Below, piece after piece: positions 41,209 to 50,781 of a DNA stretch of 64,000 nt. Under the pieces are notes generated by a model that did not search any database, had not been told where the DNA came from, and worked only from the letters and a program-made list of their open reading frames with translations. Source of the stretch: Rhodobacterales bacterium (GTDB taxonomy: Bacteria; Pseudomonadota; Alphaproteobacteria; Rhodobacterales; Rhodobacteraceae); contig JAPLPE010000035.1 of NCBI GenBank assembly GCA_026400355.1, positions 62,001 through 126,000 on the forward strand, written 5' to 3'. Both the position numbers and the translations under genes were made by a program. Numbering within the stretch: the stretch's first letter is position 1; the number at the start of each line of letters is the position of its first letter.

Positions 41209-42162
41209 ATGAAGGTTGTCGTGACGGATTACACCTTTCCGGCCCTCGTCCAGGAAGAGGCGGCGGCCAAGGCGGGCGGGGCGGAATTTGCCGCTTTCCA
41301 GTGCAAGTCGGCGGACGAGGTTGCGGCGGCTGTGGCCGGGGCCGATGTAGCCGTCGTGCAGTTCGCGGCCTTTGGCCCGGCGGCGGCGGCGGCGGTAAAG
41401 CCCGGCGCAGCGGTGATACGTTACGGCGTGGGCTATGACAATATCGACCTGACTGCCGCCCGGGCGCACGGCCTGCTGGTGGGTTATGTGCCCGACTATT
41501 GCGCCGACGAGGTCGCCGACCACACGGCGGCGGCGGCGCTGACGCTTCTGCGCAAGCTGCCACAGCTTGACGCCAGTGTCCGCCGCGCCGAATGGGCGGC
41601 GGTCAAGATCTGCCGCCCGATGAAGCCCTTCAACCAGACGGTGTTCGGCTTTTTTGGCCTCGGTCAGATCGGGCGGGCCGTGCTGGCGCGGCTCAAGGGC
41701 TTTGGCTTTGATTACATTGCCGCCGATCCGGGGCTGACGGCGGCGGATGCCGCAGTCCTTGGCGTGCGGCTCGTGGACAACGCGACCCTGCTCGCCACGG
41801 CAGACATCATATCGCTCCACGCGCCTGCCACGGCGCTGACGACCGGCTATTTCAACGCCGAACGGCTGGCGCAGATGCAGCCCCATGCCGTCATCGTCAA
41901 CTCGGCCCGTGGCCTGCTGATTGTCGAGGAAGACATGGCCGAAGCGCTCAAGGCCGGGACCATCGCCGGTGCCGCGCTTGACGTGTTCCGCACCGAACCG
42001 CTGCCTGCCGACTCGCCCCTGCGCGATGCGCCGAACCTGCTCCTGACCCCCCATGCCGCCTGGTATTCCGACGCGGCCATCGGACGGCTGCAGGGCCTTG
42101 TGGCCCAGGATATCGCCCGGGCGCTCAGAGGAGAGGGGCCGCGCAAGCCGGTTCCCATGTGA
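41209..42162 (+). CDS. D-isomer-specific 2-hydroxyacid dehydrogenase
   Basis: [28 protein letters not shown] (NAD loop), [52 protein letters not shown] (Arg and Glu of the catalytic relay) and [14 protein letters not shown] (catalytic His) are intact. It reduces a 2-keto acid or oxidises a 2-hydroxy acid with NAD(H). ATG 41209 follows AGGGGC. In the operon it could act on the dehydratase or decarboxylase product. Confidence 0.9.
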   Translation: MKVVVTDYTFPALVQEEAAAKAGGAEFAAFQCKSADEVAAAVAGADVAVVQFAAFGPAAAAAVKPGAAVIRYGVGYDNIDLTAARAHGLLVGYVPDYCADEVADHTAAAALTLLRKLPQLDASVRRAEWAAVKICRPMKPFNQTVFGFFGLGQIGRAVLARLKGFGFDYIAADPGLTAADAAVLGVRLVDNATLLATADIISLHAPATALTTGYFNAERLAQMQPHAVIVNSARGLLIVEEDMAEALKAGTIAGAALDVFRTEPLPADSPLRDAPNLLLTPHAAWYSDAAIGRLQGLVAQDIARALRGEGPRKPVPM

Positions 42163-42233
42163 CGAATCCGGCCCAAGGGGGAGGGAGGGAACCCCCGCAG
42201 GCTGGCACCAAAGAAACCCTCCGGGAGGAAGAC

Positions 42234-43277
42234 ATGAATTACTTCAAGACACTCGGCCTGACGGCTGCCCTTCTGATGGGCACGTCGGGTATGGCCTTTG
42301 CACAGGCCAAGACCATCGCCGGCGGCTCCGAAGTCGACATGGTTCTGCTGCCCAAATTCCTGGGCATCCTTGTGTTCGATCAGGCCAACGAAGGCGCGCA
42401 AGAGGCCCATGCCGAGCTTGCCAACCCCGGTGACCTGCTGTTCCAGGGCCCGACCCCGGAAAACTCTGTCGCGGGGCAGATCGAAATCGTGACCACCGCC
42501 GCCACCAATGGCGTCGGCGCCGTCATGATCTCGAACAACGCAGGCGACCAGATCACCCCCGCCGCCGAAGCCGCGCAGGCCGCTGGCGCCAAGGTCGTGA
42601 CCTGGGACAGCCCGATCCCGAGCGGCGCGGGCGAAGACATCTTCGTGGCCCAGGTCGATTTCGGCTCCATCGGTGTCGTGATGGCCGACATGGCTCTCTC
42701 GATCACCGGCGGCTCCGGCCAGTTTGCGGTCCTGTCGGCCACGCCCGACGCCGCCAACCAGAACGCCTGGATCGAAGCGATGAAGGCCGCCCTTGCGGCT
42801 GATGCCAAGTATGCCGGCCTTGAACTGGTCGATGTCGTCTATGGCGATGACCAGGCCGAAGTCAGCTACAACCGCGCCCTCGCCCTCGTCGACAGCTATC
42901 CCGATCTCAAGCTCATCATGGCGCCGACGACCGTGGGTATCCAGGCTGCCGCCAAGGCGATGCAGGACGAAGGTCTCTGCGATACCGTCAAGACCTCGGG
43001 CCTTGGTCTGCCGTCGGAAATGGTGTCCTACACATTGAACGGCTGCGCGCCCGAATTCGCGCTCTGGGACTTCCGTGATCTGGGCTACCTGACCTACTAT
43101 ACCGCCTATGGTCTGGCCACCGGCCAGCTGACCGGCGAAATCGGTGAAACCTTCACCGCAGGCCGCATGGGCGATTTCACGGTCGAGGCTGACCCCGGCC
43201 GCGAAGGTGCCAAGCGCATCCTGATGGGGCCCTTCACGGTCTATAACGCCGAGAACGTCGAAGCCGCGGCCAAGTAA
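42234..43277 (+). CDS. rhaS: Rhamnose-type ABC transporter substrate-binding protein
   Basis: A signal peptide ([24 protein letters not shown]) precedes a periplasmic binding protein of the ribose/rhamnose family ([62 protein letters not shown]). It is followed in order by an ATPase and two permeases as in the rhizobial rhaSTPQ system. GGGAGGAAG lies 7 bases before ATG 42234. Rhamnose binding is inferred from gene order and from the linked mutarotase. Confidence 0.85.
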   Translation: MNYFKTLGLTAALLMGTSGMAFAQAKTIAGGSEVDMVLLPKFLGILVFDQANEGAQEAHAELANPGDLLFQGPTPENSVAGQIEIVTTAATNGVGAVMISNNAGDQITPAAEAAQAAGAKVVTWDSPIPSGAGEDIFVAQVDFGSIGVVMADMALSITGGSGQFAVLSATPDAANQNAWIEAMKAALAADAKYAGLELVDVVYGDDQAEVSYNRALALVDSYPDLKLIMAPTTVGIQAAAKAMQDEGLCDTVKTSGLGLPSEMVSYTLNGCAPEFALWDFRDLGYLTYYTAYGLATGQLTGEIGETFTAGRMGDFTVEADPGREGAKRILMGPFTVYNAENVEAAAK

Positions 43278-43288
43278 GCCACGGCCCG

Positions 43289-43325
43289 GGCGGCCGGCGT
43301 GCTCCCGCCGCCAGCCGCCCCTTTT
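43289..43325 (+). terminator. Hairpin between rhaS and rhaT
   Basis: GGGCGGC-CGGCG pairs with CGCCG...GCCGCCC around loop TGCTCC (with a 3-base bulge), followed by CTTTT. It probably trims or partly stops transcription after the abundant binding-protein gene. Confidence 0.55.
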
Positions 43326-43366
43326 CCCCAAGGCCCTGCGATCCGCAGGGGCCAGAGGTTCATCTC

Positions 43367-44869
43367 ATGACCACCCCCGTCCTCGCCCTCAAGGACGTGT
43401 CCAAAAGCTTTGGCATGACCAAAGCCCTGTCGGGCATGTCGATCACACTGTTCCCCGGCGAGGTGCATGCCATCGTCGGTGAAAACGGCGCGGGCAAATC
43501 GACCATGATCAAGATCATGACCGGGGTTCACCAGCCGACCACCGGCAGCCTCGAAGTTGACGGCAAACCGCTGTCCCTGTCGGGCACGCAGGCCGCCCGC
43601 GTGGCGGGCATCGCCGCGATCTACCAGGAACCGATGGTGTTCCCCGATCTGGACGTGGCCGAAAACATCTTCATTTCCGCGACCGATCTGGGCCTTGTCC
43701 AGAACCGTGTCCGCCTTCGCACCCGCGCCCGGGCGCTGATCGACCGCATTGGCATGTCGCTTGACGTGGACCGGATCGCGGCGGGCCTGACTCTGGCCGA
43801 ACAGCAGGCGGTCGAAATTGCCCGCGCCTTGTCTCAGGACGTCCGTGTCCTCATCATGGACGAACCCACGGCCAGCCTTTCCGCCCACGAGGCCGGCGAA
43901 CTCCGTCGCGTGGCGCGCAAACTCGCATCACAGGGGGTGGCCGTCGTCTATATCTCACACCGCCTTGAGGAAATCTTCGAGGTCGCAGACCGTGTCACCG
44001 TCATCCGCGACGGCATGCACATTTCCACAAGACCCGTGGGCGAGGTCACGCCCGACAGCCTCATCGCCGATATGGTCGGGCGCGAGGTGGGCAACTACTT
44101 CAAGAAGGCGCCGAGCCACGCCACGCCCGAAGTGATCCTCAAGGTCACAGACCTCGCCTGCGAAGATATCTTCCGGGGTGTCAGTTTCGACCTCCACAAG
44201 GGCGAAGTCCTGTGTATGGCGGGTCTGATCGGTGCCCGGCGCACAGACGTCGCCCTGTCCCTCTTCGGAATCCGCCCCGCCACTGCTGGCACCGTCTCTT
44301 ACAAGGGCACACAGGTCCGCTACACATCCCCCGCGCAGGCCATCGCCGCCGGCATCGCCTATGTGTCCGAGGATCGCCGCAAGCTGGGCCTCGCCATGCC
44401 CATGCCGATCCGGTCCAACATCACGCTGGCGACACTCGCCAGCATCCTCTCGCCTGCCGGGATCATCGACCGCAGGCGCGAACGCGAGATTGCCGAGGCC
44501 TACCGCAAGCGGCTCAACATCCGCACGCCCAACGTGGATCTGGCCGTGGGGATGCTCTCGGGCGGCAATCAGCAAAAGGTGATGCTCGCCAAATGGCTCG
44601 AACTCAAGCCCGACCTGCTCATCTTTGACGAACCCACCCGCGGCATCGACGTGGGGGCAAAGGCCGAGGTGCACGATCTCATCCGCGCCTTCGTGGCACA
44701 GGGCGGGTCGGCCATCGTCATCTCATCCGACCTGCCCGAGGTTCTGGCCATGGGCGACCGCATCCTTGTCATGCGCGAAGGGCGGCAGATGGGCATCATC
44801 GACCATAAGGACGCCACCCAGGAATCCGTGATGCGCCTCGCCCTTGGTCAGTTCGAGGGGGCCGCCTGA
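43367..44869 (+). CDS. rhaT: Sugar ABC transporter ATP-binding protein (duplicated ATPase)
   Basis: The 500-residue protein has two ATPase halves. The first has a full Walker A (GENGAGKST), LTLAEQQAVEIARA and LIMDEPTASL; the second has a degenerate Walker A (GLIGARRTD) but a good signature (LSGGNQQKVMLAKWL) and LLIFDEPTRGIDVGAK. This matches the RbsA/RhaT pattern. The symbol follows rhizobial usage (rhaT here is an ATPase, not the E. coli rhamnose/H+ symporter). Confidence 0.85.
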   Translation: MTTPVLALKDVSKSFGMTKALSGMSITLFPGEVHAIVGENGAGKSTMIKIMTGVHQPTTGSLEVDGKPLSLSGTQAARVAGIAAIYQEPMVFPDLDVAENIFISATDLGLVQNRVRLRTRARALIDRIGMSLDVDRIAAGLTLAEQQAVEIARALSQDVRVLIMDEPTASLSAHEAGELRRVARKLASQGVAVVYISHRLEEIFEVADRVTVIRDGMHISTRPVGEVTPDSLIADMVGREVGNYFKKAPSHATPEVILKVTDLACEDIFRGVSFDLHKGEVLCMAGLIGARRTDVALSLFGIRPATAGTVSYKGTQVRYTSPAQAIAAGIAYVSEDRRKLGLAMPMPIRSNITLATLASILSPAGIIDRRREREIAEAYRKRLNIRTPNVDLAVGMLSGGNQQKVMLAKWLELKPDLLIFDEPTRGIDVGAKAEVHDLIRAFVAQGGSAIVISSDLPEVLAMGDRILVMREGRQMGIIDHKDATQESVMRLALGQFEGAA

Positions 44870-45894
44870 TGGGCTGGATCGACCGTATCAGCCCGCAAAC
44901 CCTGCGGATTCTGGCGCTTCTGGCGGTGCTGGCCCTGACCGTGCTGTTCTTTGCCAGCCAGATCGAAAACTACTTCAACGCGCGTCTCTTCAACCGCGTC
45001 TCCTCTTCCGTCGCGATCATGGCGCTGATCGCCTGCGCCCAGACGCTGGTGATCCTGACGCGGAACATCGACCTCTCCATCGGCTCGGTCGTGGGCTTCA
45101 CCGCCTTCGCCACAGGCTCGCTCGTCACCAACAACCCCGAAATCAACCCGCTTCTCCTCGCCGCTTATGCGATGGTCGTAGGTGCCGGGTTCGGCGTTGT
45201 GAACGGCCTTCTCGTGGCCTACGCCCGCGTCCCGTCGATCATCGTGACGCTTGCCACCATGGCGATCTTCCGGTCGCTCCTTGTCGAATACTCCGACGCC
45301 AAGTCAATCACCTCGGACGCGCTCCCCAAATGGCTTGTCGATTTCCCGAACGTGCCCCTTTTCACCATCGCAGGCGTCGAACTGCGCGCGGCTTTCGTGA
45401 CCTCTCTCATCATCGTCCTTGCTGTCCACATCGCCCTCTCGCGCCTCCGCCCCGCCCGCAAACTCTTTGCCGTTGGCTCGAACCCCGAGGCCGCCGAAAT
45501 GGCAGGCATCAACCAGAAGGCCGTCATCTTCGCAGCCTTCGTCGCTGCAGGCGCTCTCGCGGGTCTGGGCGGCTTCATGTTTCTTGCCCGGTTCGGCAAC
45601 ATCACCGTTGTCGCGGGCCTTGGCTTTGAACTCAAATCCGTCGCCGCCGCCGTGGTGGGCGGGGTTGCCATCAACGGCGGCTCTGGTTCCGTCATCGGCG
45701 CGCTGATCGGCGCGATTCTTGTCGACATGATCGACACCTCGCTTGTCCGCTGGGAACTCGTCAGCGAATTCTGGCGCGAGGCGGTCCTTGGCCTTCTCAT
45801 CCTCACCGCCGTCGCCGTCGACGCCATCCTCATGCGCCGCCTGATCGCCCTCCGCGTCCGGCGGGAAAAAGCCCGGAAGGAGGCCGCGAAATGA
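44869..45894 (+). CDS. rhaP: Sugar ABC transporter permease (RbsC family)
   Basis: The 341-residue permease has ARLFNRVSSSVAIMALIACAQTLVILTRNIDLSIGSVVGFTAFATG (the NIDLSIGS family motif), GVNGLLVAYARVPSIIVTLATMAIFRS-like sequence and GLGFELKSVAAAVVGGVAINGGSGSVIGALIGA. Its ATG overlaps the rhaT stop (TGATG); its stop overlaps the next start. Confidence 0.87.
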   Translation: MGWIDRISPQTLRILALLAVLALTVLFFASQIENYFNARLFNRVSSSVAIMALIACAQTLVILTRNIDLSIGSVVGFTAFATGSLVTNNPEINPLLLAAYAMVVGAGFGVVNGLLVAYARVPSIIVTLATMAIFRSLLVEYSDAKSITSDALPKWLVDFPNVPLFTIAGVELRAAFVTSLIIVLAVHIALSRLRPARKLFAVGSNPEAAEMAGINQKAVIFAAFVAAGALAGLGGFMFLARFGNITVVAGLGFELKSVAAAVVGGVAINGGSGSVIGALIGAILVDMIDTSLVRWELVSEFWREAVLGLLILTAVAVDAILMRRLIALRVRREKARKEAAK

Positions 45895-46862
45895 ACGCCC
45901 TCAAGGCTGGACTTGTGAAACTGCAAAGCTGGGAAGGTTTCCTTCTCGTTGTCCTCATCTTCATCATCCTGATGAACGCCTCGCTCACGGACAACTTCCT
46001 GAGCGTCGGCAATCAGATGAACCTCTTCATGCTGTCGATCGAAAAGATCATCGTGGCCCTCGTGATGACCTTCGTCATCATCAACGCCGAGATTGACCTT
46101 TCCGTGGGCTCCATGATGGGTCTGTCGGCCTGCGCCTTTGGCTGGATGTTCCAGCAGGGCGTGGACCCGGTTCTGGCCATCGGCATCTGCCTCCTGATCG
46201 GTCTTGTCGGCGGCTTCATCAACGGCTGGTTCGTGGCCCGCGTGGGCCTGCCCTCGCTCGTGGTGACGCTGGCCACCCTGATCGGCTACCGTGGCCTTGC
46301 CCGCGTTCTGGTCGAAGATCGCGGCATCGGCGACTTTCCCCAATGGTTCAACGATCTCGGCCAGAAGGGCCTGATCGGCCCCGTCCCCTTCGGCCTGATC
46401 GCCTTTGTCATCCTCTTCATCGGCCTCTACGTCGTCCTTCAACGCTCGGGCTTTGGCCGGAAAACCTATGTCATCGGCACGAACCGAGAGGTCGCCGATT
46501 TCGCCGGGATCGACACGGGCCGCGTCAAGATCGTCATCTTCGTCATGTCGGGCCTCGTCTCGGCCTTCGCGGGTCTCCTCTTTGCCGCCCGCGTGGGGGC
46601 GGTCCGGGGCGATGTGGCGAACGGCTTTGAACTCGACATCATCACCATGGTCCTTCTCGGCGGTGTCTCGATCTTCGGCGGCACCGGCACGCTCGTCGGC
46701 ACCCTCCTTGCCATCCTGATCGTCCTGAACCTGCGCAACGGCATGGCGCTTCTCAACATCACTGGGCACATTCAGACCGGGGTCGTGGGCCTTCTCCTCA
46801 TTGCGTCCGTCCTCGTCCCCCGCATCAAACTGCCAACCGTCAAGGCGAAAGAGGTCACATGA
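45891..46862 (+). CDS. rhaQ: Sugar ABC transporter permease (RbsC family)
   Basis: 323 residues with IIVALVMTFVIINAEIDLSVGSMMGLSACAFG, GGFINGWFVARVGLPSLVVTLATLIGYRGLA and FELDIITMVLLGGVSIFGGTGTLVGTLLA. It is the partner permease of the preceding one. ATGA overlaps at both ends indicate coupling with rhaP and with the GntR gene. Confidence 0.87.
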   Translation: MNALKAGLVKLQSWEGFLLVVLIFIILMNASLTDNFLSVGNQMNLFMLSIEKIIVALVMTFVIINAEIDLSVGSMMGLSACAFGWMFQQGVDPVLAIGICLLIGLVGGFINGWFVARVGLPSLVVTLATLIGYRGLARVLVEDRGIGDFPQWFNDLGQKGLIGPVPFGLIAFVILFIGLYVVLQRSGFGRKTYVIGTNREVADFAGIDTGRVKIVIFVMSGLVSAFAGLLFAARVGAVRGDVANGFELDIITMVLLGGVSIFGGTGTLVGTLLAILIVLNLRNGMALLNITGHIQTGVVGLLLIASVLVPRIKLPTVKAKEVT

Positions 46863-47581
46863 CCGACCAGCCCCCGGCCTTTGACACCCCCATTGTCCGC
46901 GAAAGCGTGGCCGAAATGGTCGCGCGCCGTATCCTCGACATGGTCACCGCCCGCGCCCTCAAACCCGGTGACCAACTCCCCCCCGAACGCGATCTGGCCG
47001 AATCCCTCGGCGTCTCTCGTCCTTCGGTGCGCGAGGCGATCCGGGGCCTCTCCATCCTTGGCGTCGTCCGGTCCAGACAGGGCGGCGGTGCCTACATCAC
47101 CAACCTCGATGCAGACGCGATCCTCGGGCCCATCCAGTTCTTCCTCTCGCTCGAAGACGTGAACATCCGCGAACTCTACGACGCGCGGTCCCTCATCGAA
47201 TCCGACGTGGCCCGCCGCGCCGCCATCGCCATGACCGACGACCAGCTTGACGCGCTGTCCACCATCCTTGCCGCGCAAATGGAAACCCTGTCCGACGCCC
47301 GCGCCTTCCGCCTCTCCGACTTCGCCTTTCACGAAGCGATCTGGACCGGCTGTGGCAATTCCTTTCTCAAACGCATCGGCGAAAGCCTCAACGTCCTCGG
47401 CCTCGAATTCCGCAAACGCGCCTCCGAAACCGAAGGGGTCCTTGACCGAAGCTACCGCGACCACTGCCGGCTTCTCGACGCGCTGCGCGCCCGCGATGCC
47501 GAAGGTGCCGCAAAGGCGGCTGAACTCCACATGCAGAACGTCTATCAATCCACCATAGCACAGGAAGAGGCAGCGAAATGA
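46859..47581 (+). CDS. GntR-family (FadR/FCD) regulator of the rhamnose-type cluster
   Basis: RESVAEMVARRILDMVTARALKPGDQLPPERDLAESLGVSRPSVREAIRGLSILGVVRSRQGGGAYI is the winged-helix domain. The FCD domain has LYDARSLIESDVARRAA, DFAFHEAIWTGCGN and SYRDHCRLLDALRARD. It is translationally coupled to rhaQ and to the next gene. It is the likely ligand-responsive repressor acting at the palindrome 39132-39148. Confidence 0.9.
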   Translation: MTDQPPAFDTPIVRESVAEMVARRILDMVTARALKPGDQLPPERDLAESLGVSRPSVREAIRGLSILGVVRSRQGGGAYITNLDADAILGPIQFFLSLEDVNIRELYDARSLIESDVARRAAIAMTDDQLDALSTILAAQMETLSDARAFRLSDFAFHEAIWTGCGNSFLKRIGESLNVLGLEFRKRASETEGVLDRSYRDHCRLLDALRARDAEGAAKAAELHMQNVYQSTIAQEEAAK

Positions 47582-48627
47582 AAGCGCGCATCGGGATCGT
47601 CGGCACCGGCTGGTGGGCCACCTTCATGCACATCCCGCAGATCCAGGGATCCTCTGATGCCGAGGTTGTGGCGATCTGCGACATCGACGCCGAACGCGTC
47701 CGCATCACGGGTGACAAGTTCAGCATCGCAGGCCGCTATACCAACGTGGCCGACATGCTGGCCGAAGAACGCCTTGACGGCGTCATCATCGGCACCCCCC
47801 ACATCGCCCACACCGCCCCCGCGATTGCTGCGCTCGATGCCGGCTGCCACGTCCTCGTCGAAAAACCCATGGCCACCACCGCCGCCGACGGCCGCGCCAT
47901 CGCCGCCACGGCGGAACGCGTGGGCAAACAGGTCATGGTCCCCACCGGCCTGAACTTCACCGCCTATTCGCACAAGGCGGCGCATTGGGTCCGCGACGGC
48001 AAGATCGGGCAGGTCCGCCATGTCGTCTGCCAGATGGGCTCGCCGCTCGGCGATCTCTTTTCGGGCAAGCCGATGAAGGAAACCGCCAACCACCTCTTCC
48101 GCCCCCCCGCCTCGACCTGGGCCGATCCGAAAAAGGCCGGCGGCTATGCCTGGGGACAGATGAGCCATTCGCTGGCCTGGCTCATTTATGTGACCGATCT
48201 GGCGTTTGAGAGCGTCTATTGCATGGACGTCAAATCCCCCGCCGGGGTGGATTACTATGACGCCGCCATCGCGAGGGCGACGAACGGCGCGACCATCTCG
48301 ATCTCCGGTGCCTCGACGGTGCCGAAACATGTCGGGATGCATACAGACGTCCGCATCTATGGCACCGAAGGCATGATCCACTTCTCCAACCTCCCGGCCC
48401 GCCTCGAACTCCGCCGCAATGATGCGGCTGACGAATGCGTGCCGCTGAACGATCTCGAAGGCCTCTACGACGGCGGCCTCCCCGTCCGCATCTTTGCCCG
48501 GCTTTGCGCGGGGCAGGCGGTCGAGAACGCCTCCGACGGCGAATGCGGCGCACGCGTCACCGAATGTATTGATGCGCTTTACCGCTCTGCCGCGACCGGG
48601 GAACTGATCAGGATCGGGGCGGCATGA
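47578..48627 (+). CDS. Gfo/Idh/MocA-family oxidoreductase
   Basis: RIGIVGTGWWATFMHIPQIQ (NAD loop), LDGVIIGTPHIAHTAPAIAALDAGCHVLVEKPMATTAADG (EKP) and KKAGGYAWGQMSHSLAWLIYVTDL (the GG-x-x-x-x-x-x-H motif) identify the family. It should oxidise or reduce a sugar derivative. ATGA overlaps on both sides link it to the operon. Confidence 0.9.
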   Translation: MKARIGIVGTGWWATFMHIPQIQGSSDAEVVAICDIDAERVRITGDKFSIAGRYTNVADMLAEERLDGVIIGTPHIAHTAPAIAALDAGCHVLVEKPMATTAADGRAIAATAERVGKQVMVPTGLNFTAYSHKAAHWVRDGKIGQVRHVVCQMGSPLGDLFSGKPMKETANHLFRPPASTWADPKKAGGYAWGQMSHSLAWLIYVTDLAFESVYCMDVKSPAGVDYYDAAIARATNGATISISGASTVPKHVGMHTDVRIYGTEGMIHFSNLPARLELRRNDAADECVPLNDLEGLYDGGLPVRIFARLCAGQAVENASDGECGARVTECIDALYRSAATGELIRIGAA

Positions 48628-49439
48628 TGCGCCTGTCCCTAACCTCATGGTCCTTCCCCTCCTGCACCCTGCCCGAGGCTGCGGCCATTGCCCGTGCGCT
48701 CGGCATCCCTGCCCTCGATGTTGGCCTCTTCTACCGCTCCGCGCTCGACAAGGCTGAAATTCTGAACGATCCCAAGGCCGCCGCCGCAAGGCTTGGCGGT
48801 CTTGGAGTGGATATCGCCAATTACTACCACCTCTTCGGTGACGGCCTTGCGGGGCGCAACCTCGCTCTGCCCGGCACCGTGGATGACAATGCCCGCGATC
48901 TGGCCCAGGCCCTGACCTTTGCCGATGCAGCGGCGATCCCGTCCGTCTTCATCCTGCCCGGCATCGTGAACCCCGGCCAGTCCCGCGAAGACGCCGCCCG
49001 CGTCTCGGCCCTGTCTCTCGCCGCCCTGATTGACGTTGCCAAAGACTTCCGCGCCACGATCTGCATCGAACCCCATGTCCACAGCTGGGCCGAAAGCCCC
49101 AGCCTCGTCCGCCGCCTGATCGACGAAACCGGGGTGAAACTGGCGCTCGACTATGCCCATTTCACCTGCCTCGGTTACCGGCAGGAGGAAATCGACCTCC
49201 TCGCCCCCCATGCCGCCCATATCCATCTCCGGCAGGCCAAGGTGGGCGCGCTGCAGACCAAATTCACTGAGGGCACGCTGAACTTCCCCGCCCTGTTCGG
49301 CACGCTGCGCGACGCAGGCTATCAGGGCGCGCTCGCACTCGAGGCAGTGCATCAGGGCTATATGGGCACGCTCTACGATGACGTGCTGACCGAAACCATC
49401 GCCATGCGCGACGCATTCAACCACTGGAAAGGACACTGA
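48624..49439 (+). CDS. Sugar phosphate isomerase/epimerase-like TIM barrel
   Basis: 271 residues of the AP_endonuc_2 family: LTSWSFPSCTLPEAAAIARALGIPALDVGLF, FRATICIEPHVHSWAESPSLVRRLIDETGVKLALDYAHFTCLGY, AAHIHLRQAKVGALQTKFTEGTLNF and GALALEAVHQGY hold the metal Glu/Asp/His/Glu set. It probably isomerises or epimerises an intermediate of the pathway. It follows the oxidoreductase with an ATGA overlap and precedes the mutarotase gene by 2 bases. Confidence 0.85.
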   Translation: MMRLSLTSWSFPSCTLPEAAAIARALGIPALDVGLFYRSALDKAEILNDPKAAAARLGGLGVDIANYYHLFGDGLAGRNLALPGTVDDNARDLAQALTFADAAAIPSVFILPGIVNPGQSREDAARVSALSLAALIDVAKDFRATICIEPHVHSWAESPSLVRRLIDETGVKLALDYAHFTCLGYRQEEIDLLAPHAAHIHLRQAKVGALQTKFTEGTLNFPALFGTLRDAGYQGALALEAVHQGYMGTLYDDVLTETIAMRDAFNHWKGH

Positions 49440-49441
49440 CC

Positions 49442-49756
49442 ATGCCGGGATATGCCTGGGTGCTGGAAGTACGGCCGGGATACGAAGTCGAATACCTCAG
49501 GCGCCATGACGAGATCTGGCCGGAAATGCTCGACGCCCTGCGGCGGGCAGGGATTCGCAACTACAACATCTTCCGCCATGGGCTGACGCTGTTTGGCTAT
49601 TTCGAAACGGATGATCTGAAGGCCACGCAAAAGGCCATTGCGGCAGAGCCGGTGAATGCAAGATGGGGCGAATGGATGGCCCCGATCATGAAGGTCGAAA
49701 TCGACCCGCAGACGCAGTTTCCCTATCTCTTGCCCAAGCAATTCTACATGGAATGA
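49442..49756 (+). CDS. rhaM: L-rhamnose mutarotase
   Basis: The 104-residue protein matches RhaM/YiiL: YLRRHDEIWPEML (His22, as in the E. coli enzyme), IRNYNIF, WGEWMAPIM and a tail ending in QFYME. It interconverts alpha and beta anomers of L-rhamnose. It ends the operon and is the strongest sign that a 6-deoxyhexose is the substrate. Confidence 0.9.
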   Translation: MPGYAWVLEVRPGYEVEYLRRHDEIWPEMLDALRRAGIRNYNIFRHGLTLFGYFETDDLKATQKAIAAEPVNARWGEWMAPIMKVEIDPQTQFPYLLPKQFYME

Positions 49757-49785
49757 AAGGATGGCCGGGTTCACCACGCCATGCG

Positions 49786-50628
49786 TCAACTCTCGGAAAT
49801 CGCGCGCTTGAACTTTTCGGCCCAGTCCGGATGCCACCGCGACAGGGCCGGACGGTTTTCGATGATATCACCCGCCGCCCAGGCGATCCGCTTTTCGTCA
49901 AGGCTGCGCGGCACGTCATTATCCGGGCACAGGATATAGAAATCCCCCCGGTCGAGCGAGGCCAGCAGGAAATCCGCCGTCTGCTCGGGCGTCCAGGCCG
50001 CCGCCGGTTTCTCGGTCCGGTCGCCTCTGGTCAGGCCGGTCCAGACGAAACCGGGGATCAGAAGATGCGCCGAGATCTGCGGCGCGGTATTGCGCAACTC
50101 ATGCGCCAGCGCCTCGGTAAAGACCTTCACCCCCGCCTTGGCCATGTTGTAGGCCGGATCGCCGGGGGGCGTGGTGATCCCCTGCTTTGAGCCTGTGTTG
50201 ATGATCAGCCCCGGCCGCCCCCGCGCGATCATGCCCGGGCCGAAGATGCGGCTCCCATGCACCACACCCCAGAGGTTGACGGCCATCACACGGTCCCAGA
50301 TATCCTGCGCTCCGAAAAGGCTGCTGCCCGACTGGATCGCTGCGTTGTTCATCAGCACATCCGCGCCCCCGAACCGCGACGTGACAGCCACATCCAGTGC
50401 CGTCAGCGCAGTGGGGGAGGAGACGTCCGTTTCCGACGTCATCACCTCGGCCCCCGGTGCAGCCGCCTGCACCGTGTCCGCCGCCGCTGCCAGCCGGTCA
50501 GCCCCCAGATCGGCCAGCACGACGTTCATGCCCAAGGCCGCAAGCCGCTTGGCCGTGGCCAGCCCGATGCCAGAGGCTCCCCCTGTTATGACGGCGGTGT
50601 TGCCTTTGGTCAGCACGGGATGGGTCAT
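49786..50628 (-). CDS. Short-chain dehydrogenase/reductase
   Basis: AVITGGASGIG, NNAAIQSG, Ser at the position 13 before Tyr, YNMAKAG and a 280-residue length mark a classical SDR with a C-terminal extension (CPDNDVPRSLDEKRIAWAAGDIIENRPALSRWHPDW). It converges on rhaM. Its substrate is unknown. Confidence 0.87.
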   Translation of the reverse strand: MTHPVLTKGNTAVITGGASGIGLATAKRLAALGMNVVLADLGADRLAAAADTVQAAAPGAEVMTSETDVSSPTALTALDVAVTSRFGGADVLMNNAAIQSGSSLFGAQDIWDRVMAVNLWGVVHGSRIFGPGMIARGRPGLIINTGSKQGITTPPGDPAYNMAKAGVKVFTEALAHELRNTAPQISAHLLIPGFVWTGLTRGDRTEKPAAAWTPEQTADFLLASLDRGDFYILCPDNDVPRSLDEKRIAWAAGDIIENRPALSRWHPDWAEKFKRAISES

Positions 50629-50716
50629 GGTTGCCTCCTTCTGTCAGAGGCCAAGACTGGGCCCTTCGCCCGCCGTAATCAAGCGGAGGCGCGTGCCGCG
50701 CCACTGTTTTTCAGCA

Positions 50717-50733
50717 GGGCAGCAAAGCTGCCC
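50717..50733 (-). terminator. Hairpin downstream of the fds operon
   Basis: GGGCAGC-aaa-GCTGCCC perfect hairpin in the gap after fdsD. On the minus strand it is followed by CTGCTGAAAAA, not a U-tract, so it may be an mRNA 3'-end stabiliser rather than a terminator. Nearby CCCCGCCGGGGGC forms a second possible stem. Confidence 0.35.
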
Positions 50734-50781
50734 CGAGCCCCCGGCGGGGATATCTCCTGCCAGGAGAAGGGGCTGGGCAGG

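Noticed and set aside
41847-43331. 494-residue minus-strand open frame opposite the binding-protein gene
   Set aside because: It is the antisense shadow of rhaS and the dehydrogenase gene, with low-complexity His/Gly/Asp-rich sequence.
45219-46769. 516-residue minus-strand open frame opposite the permease genes
   Set aside because: It is the antisense of rhaP/rhaQ; the charged, repetitive product is typical of a reversed membrane-protein gene.
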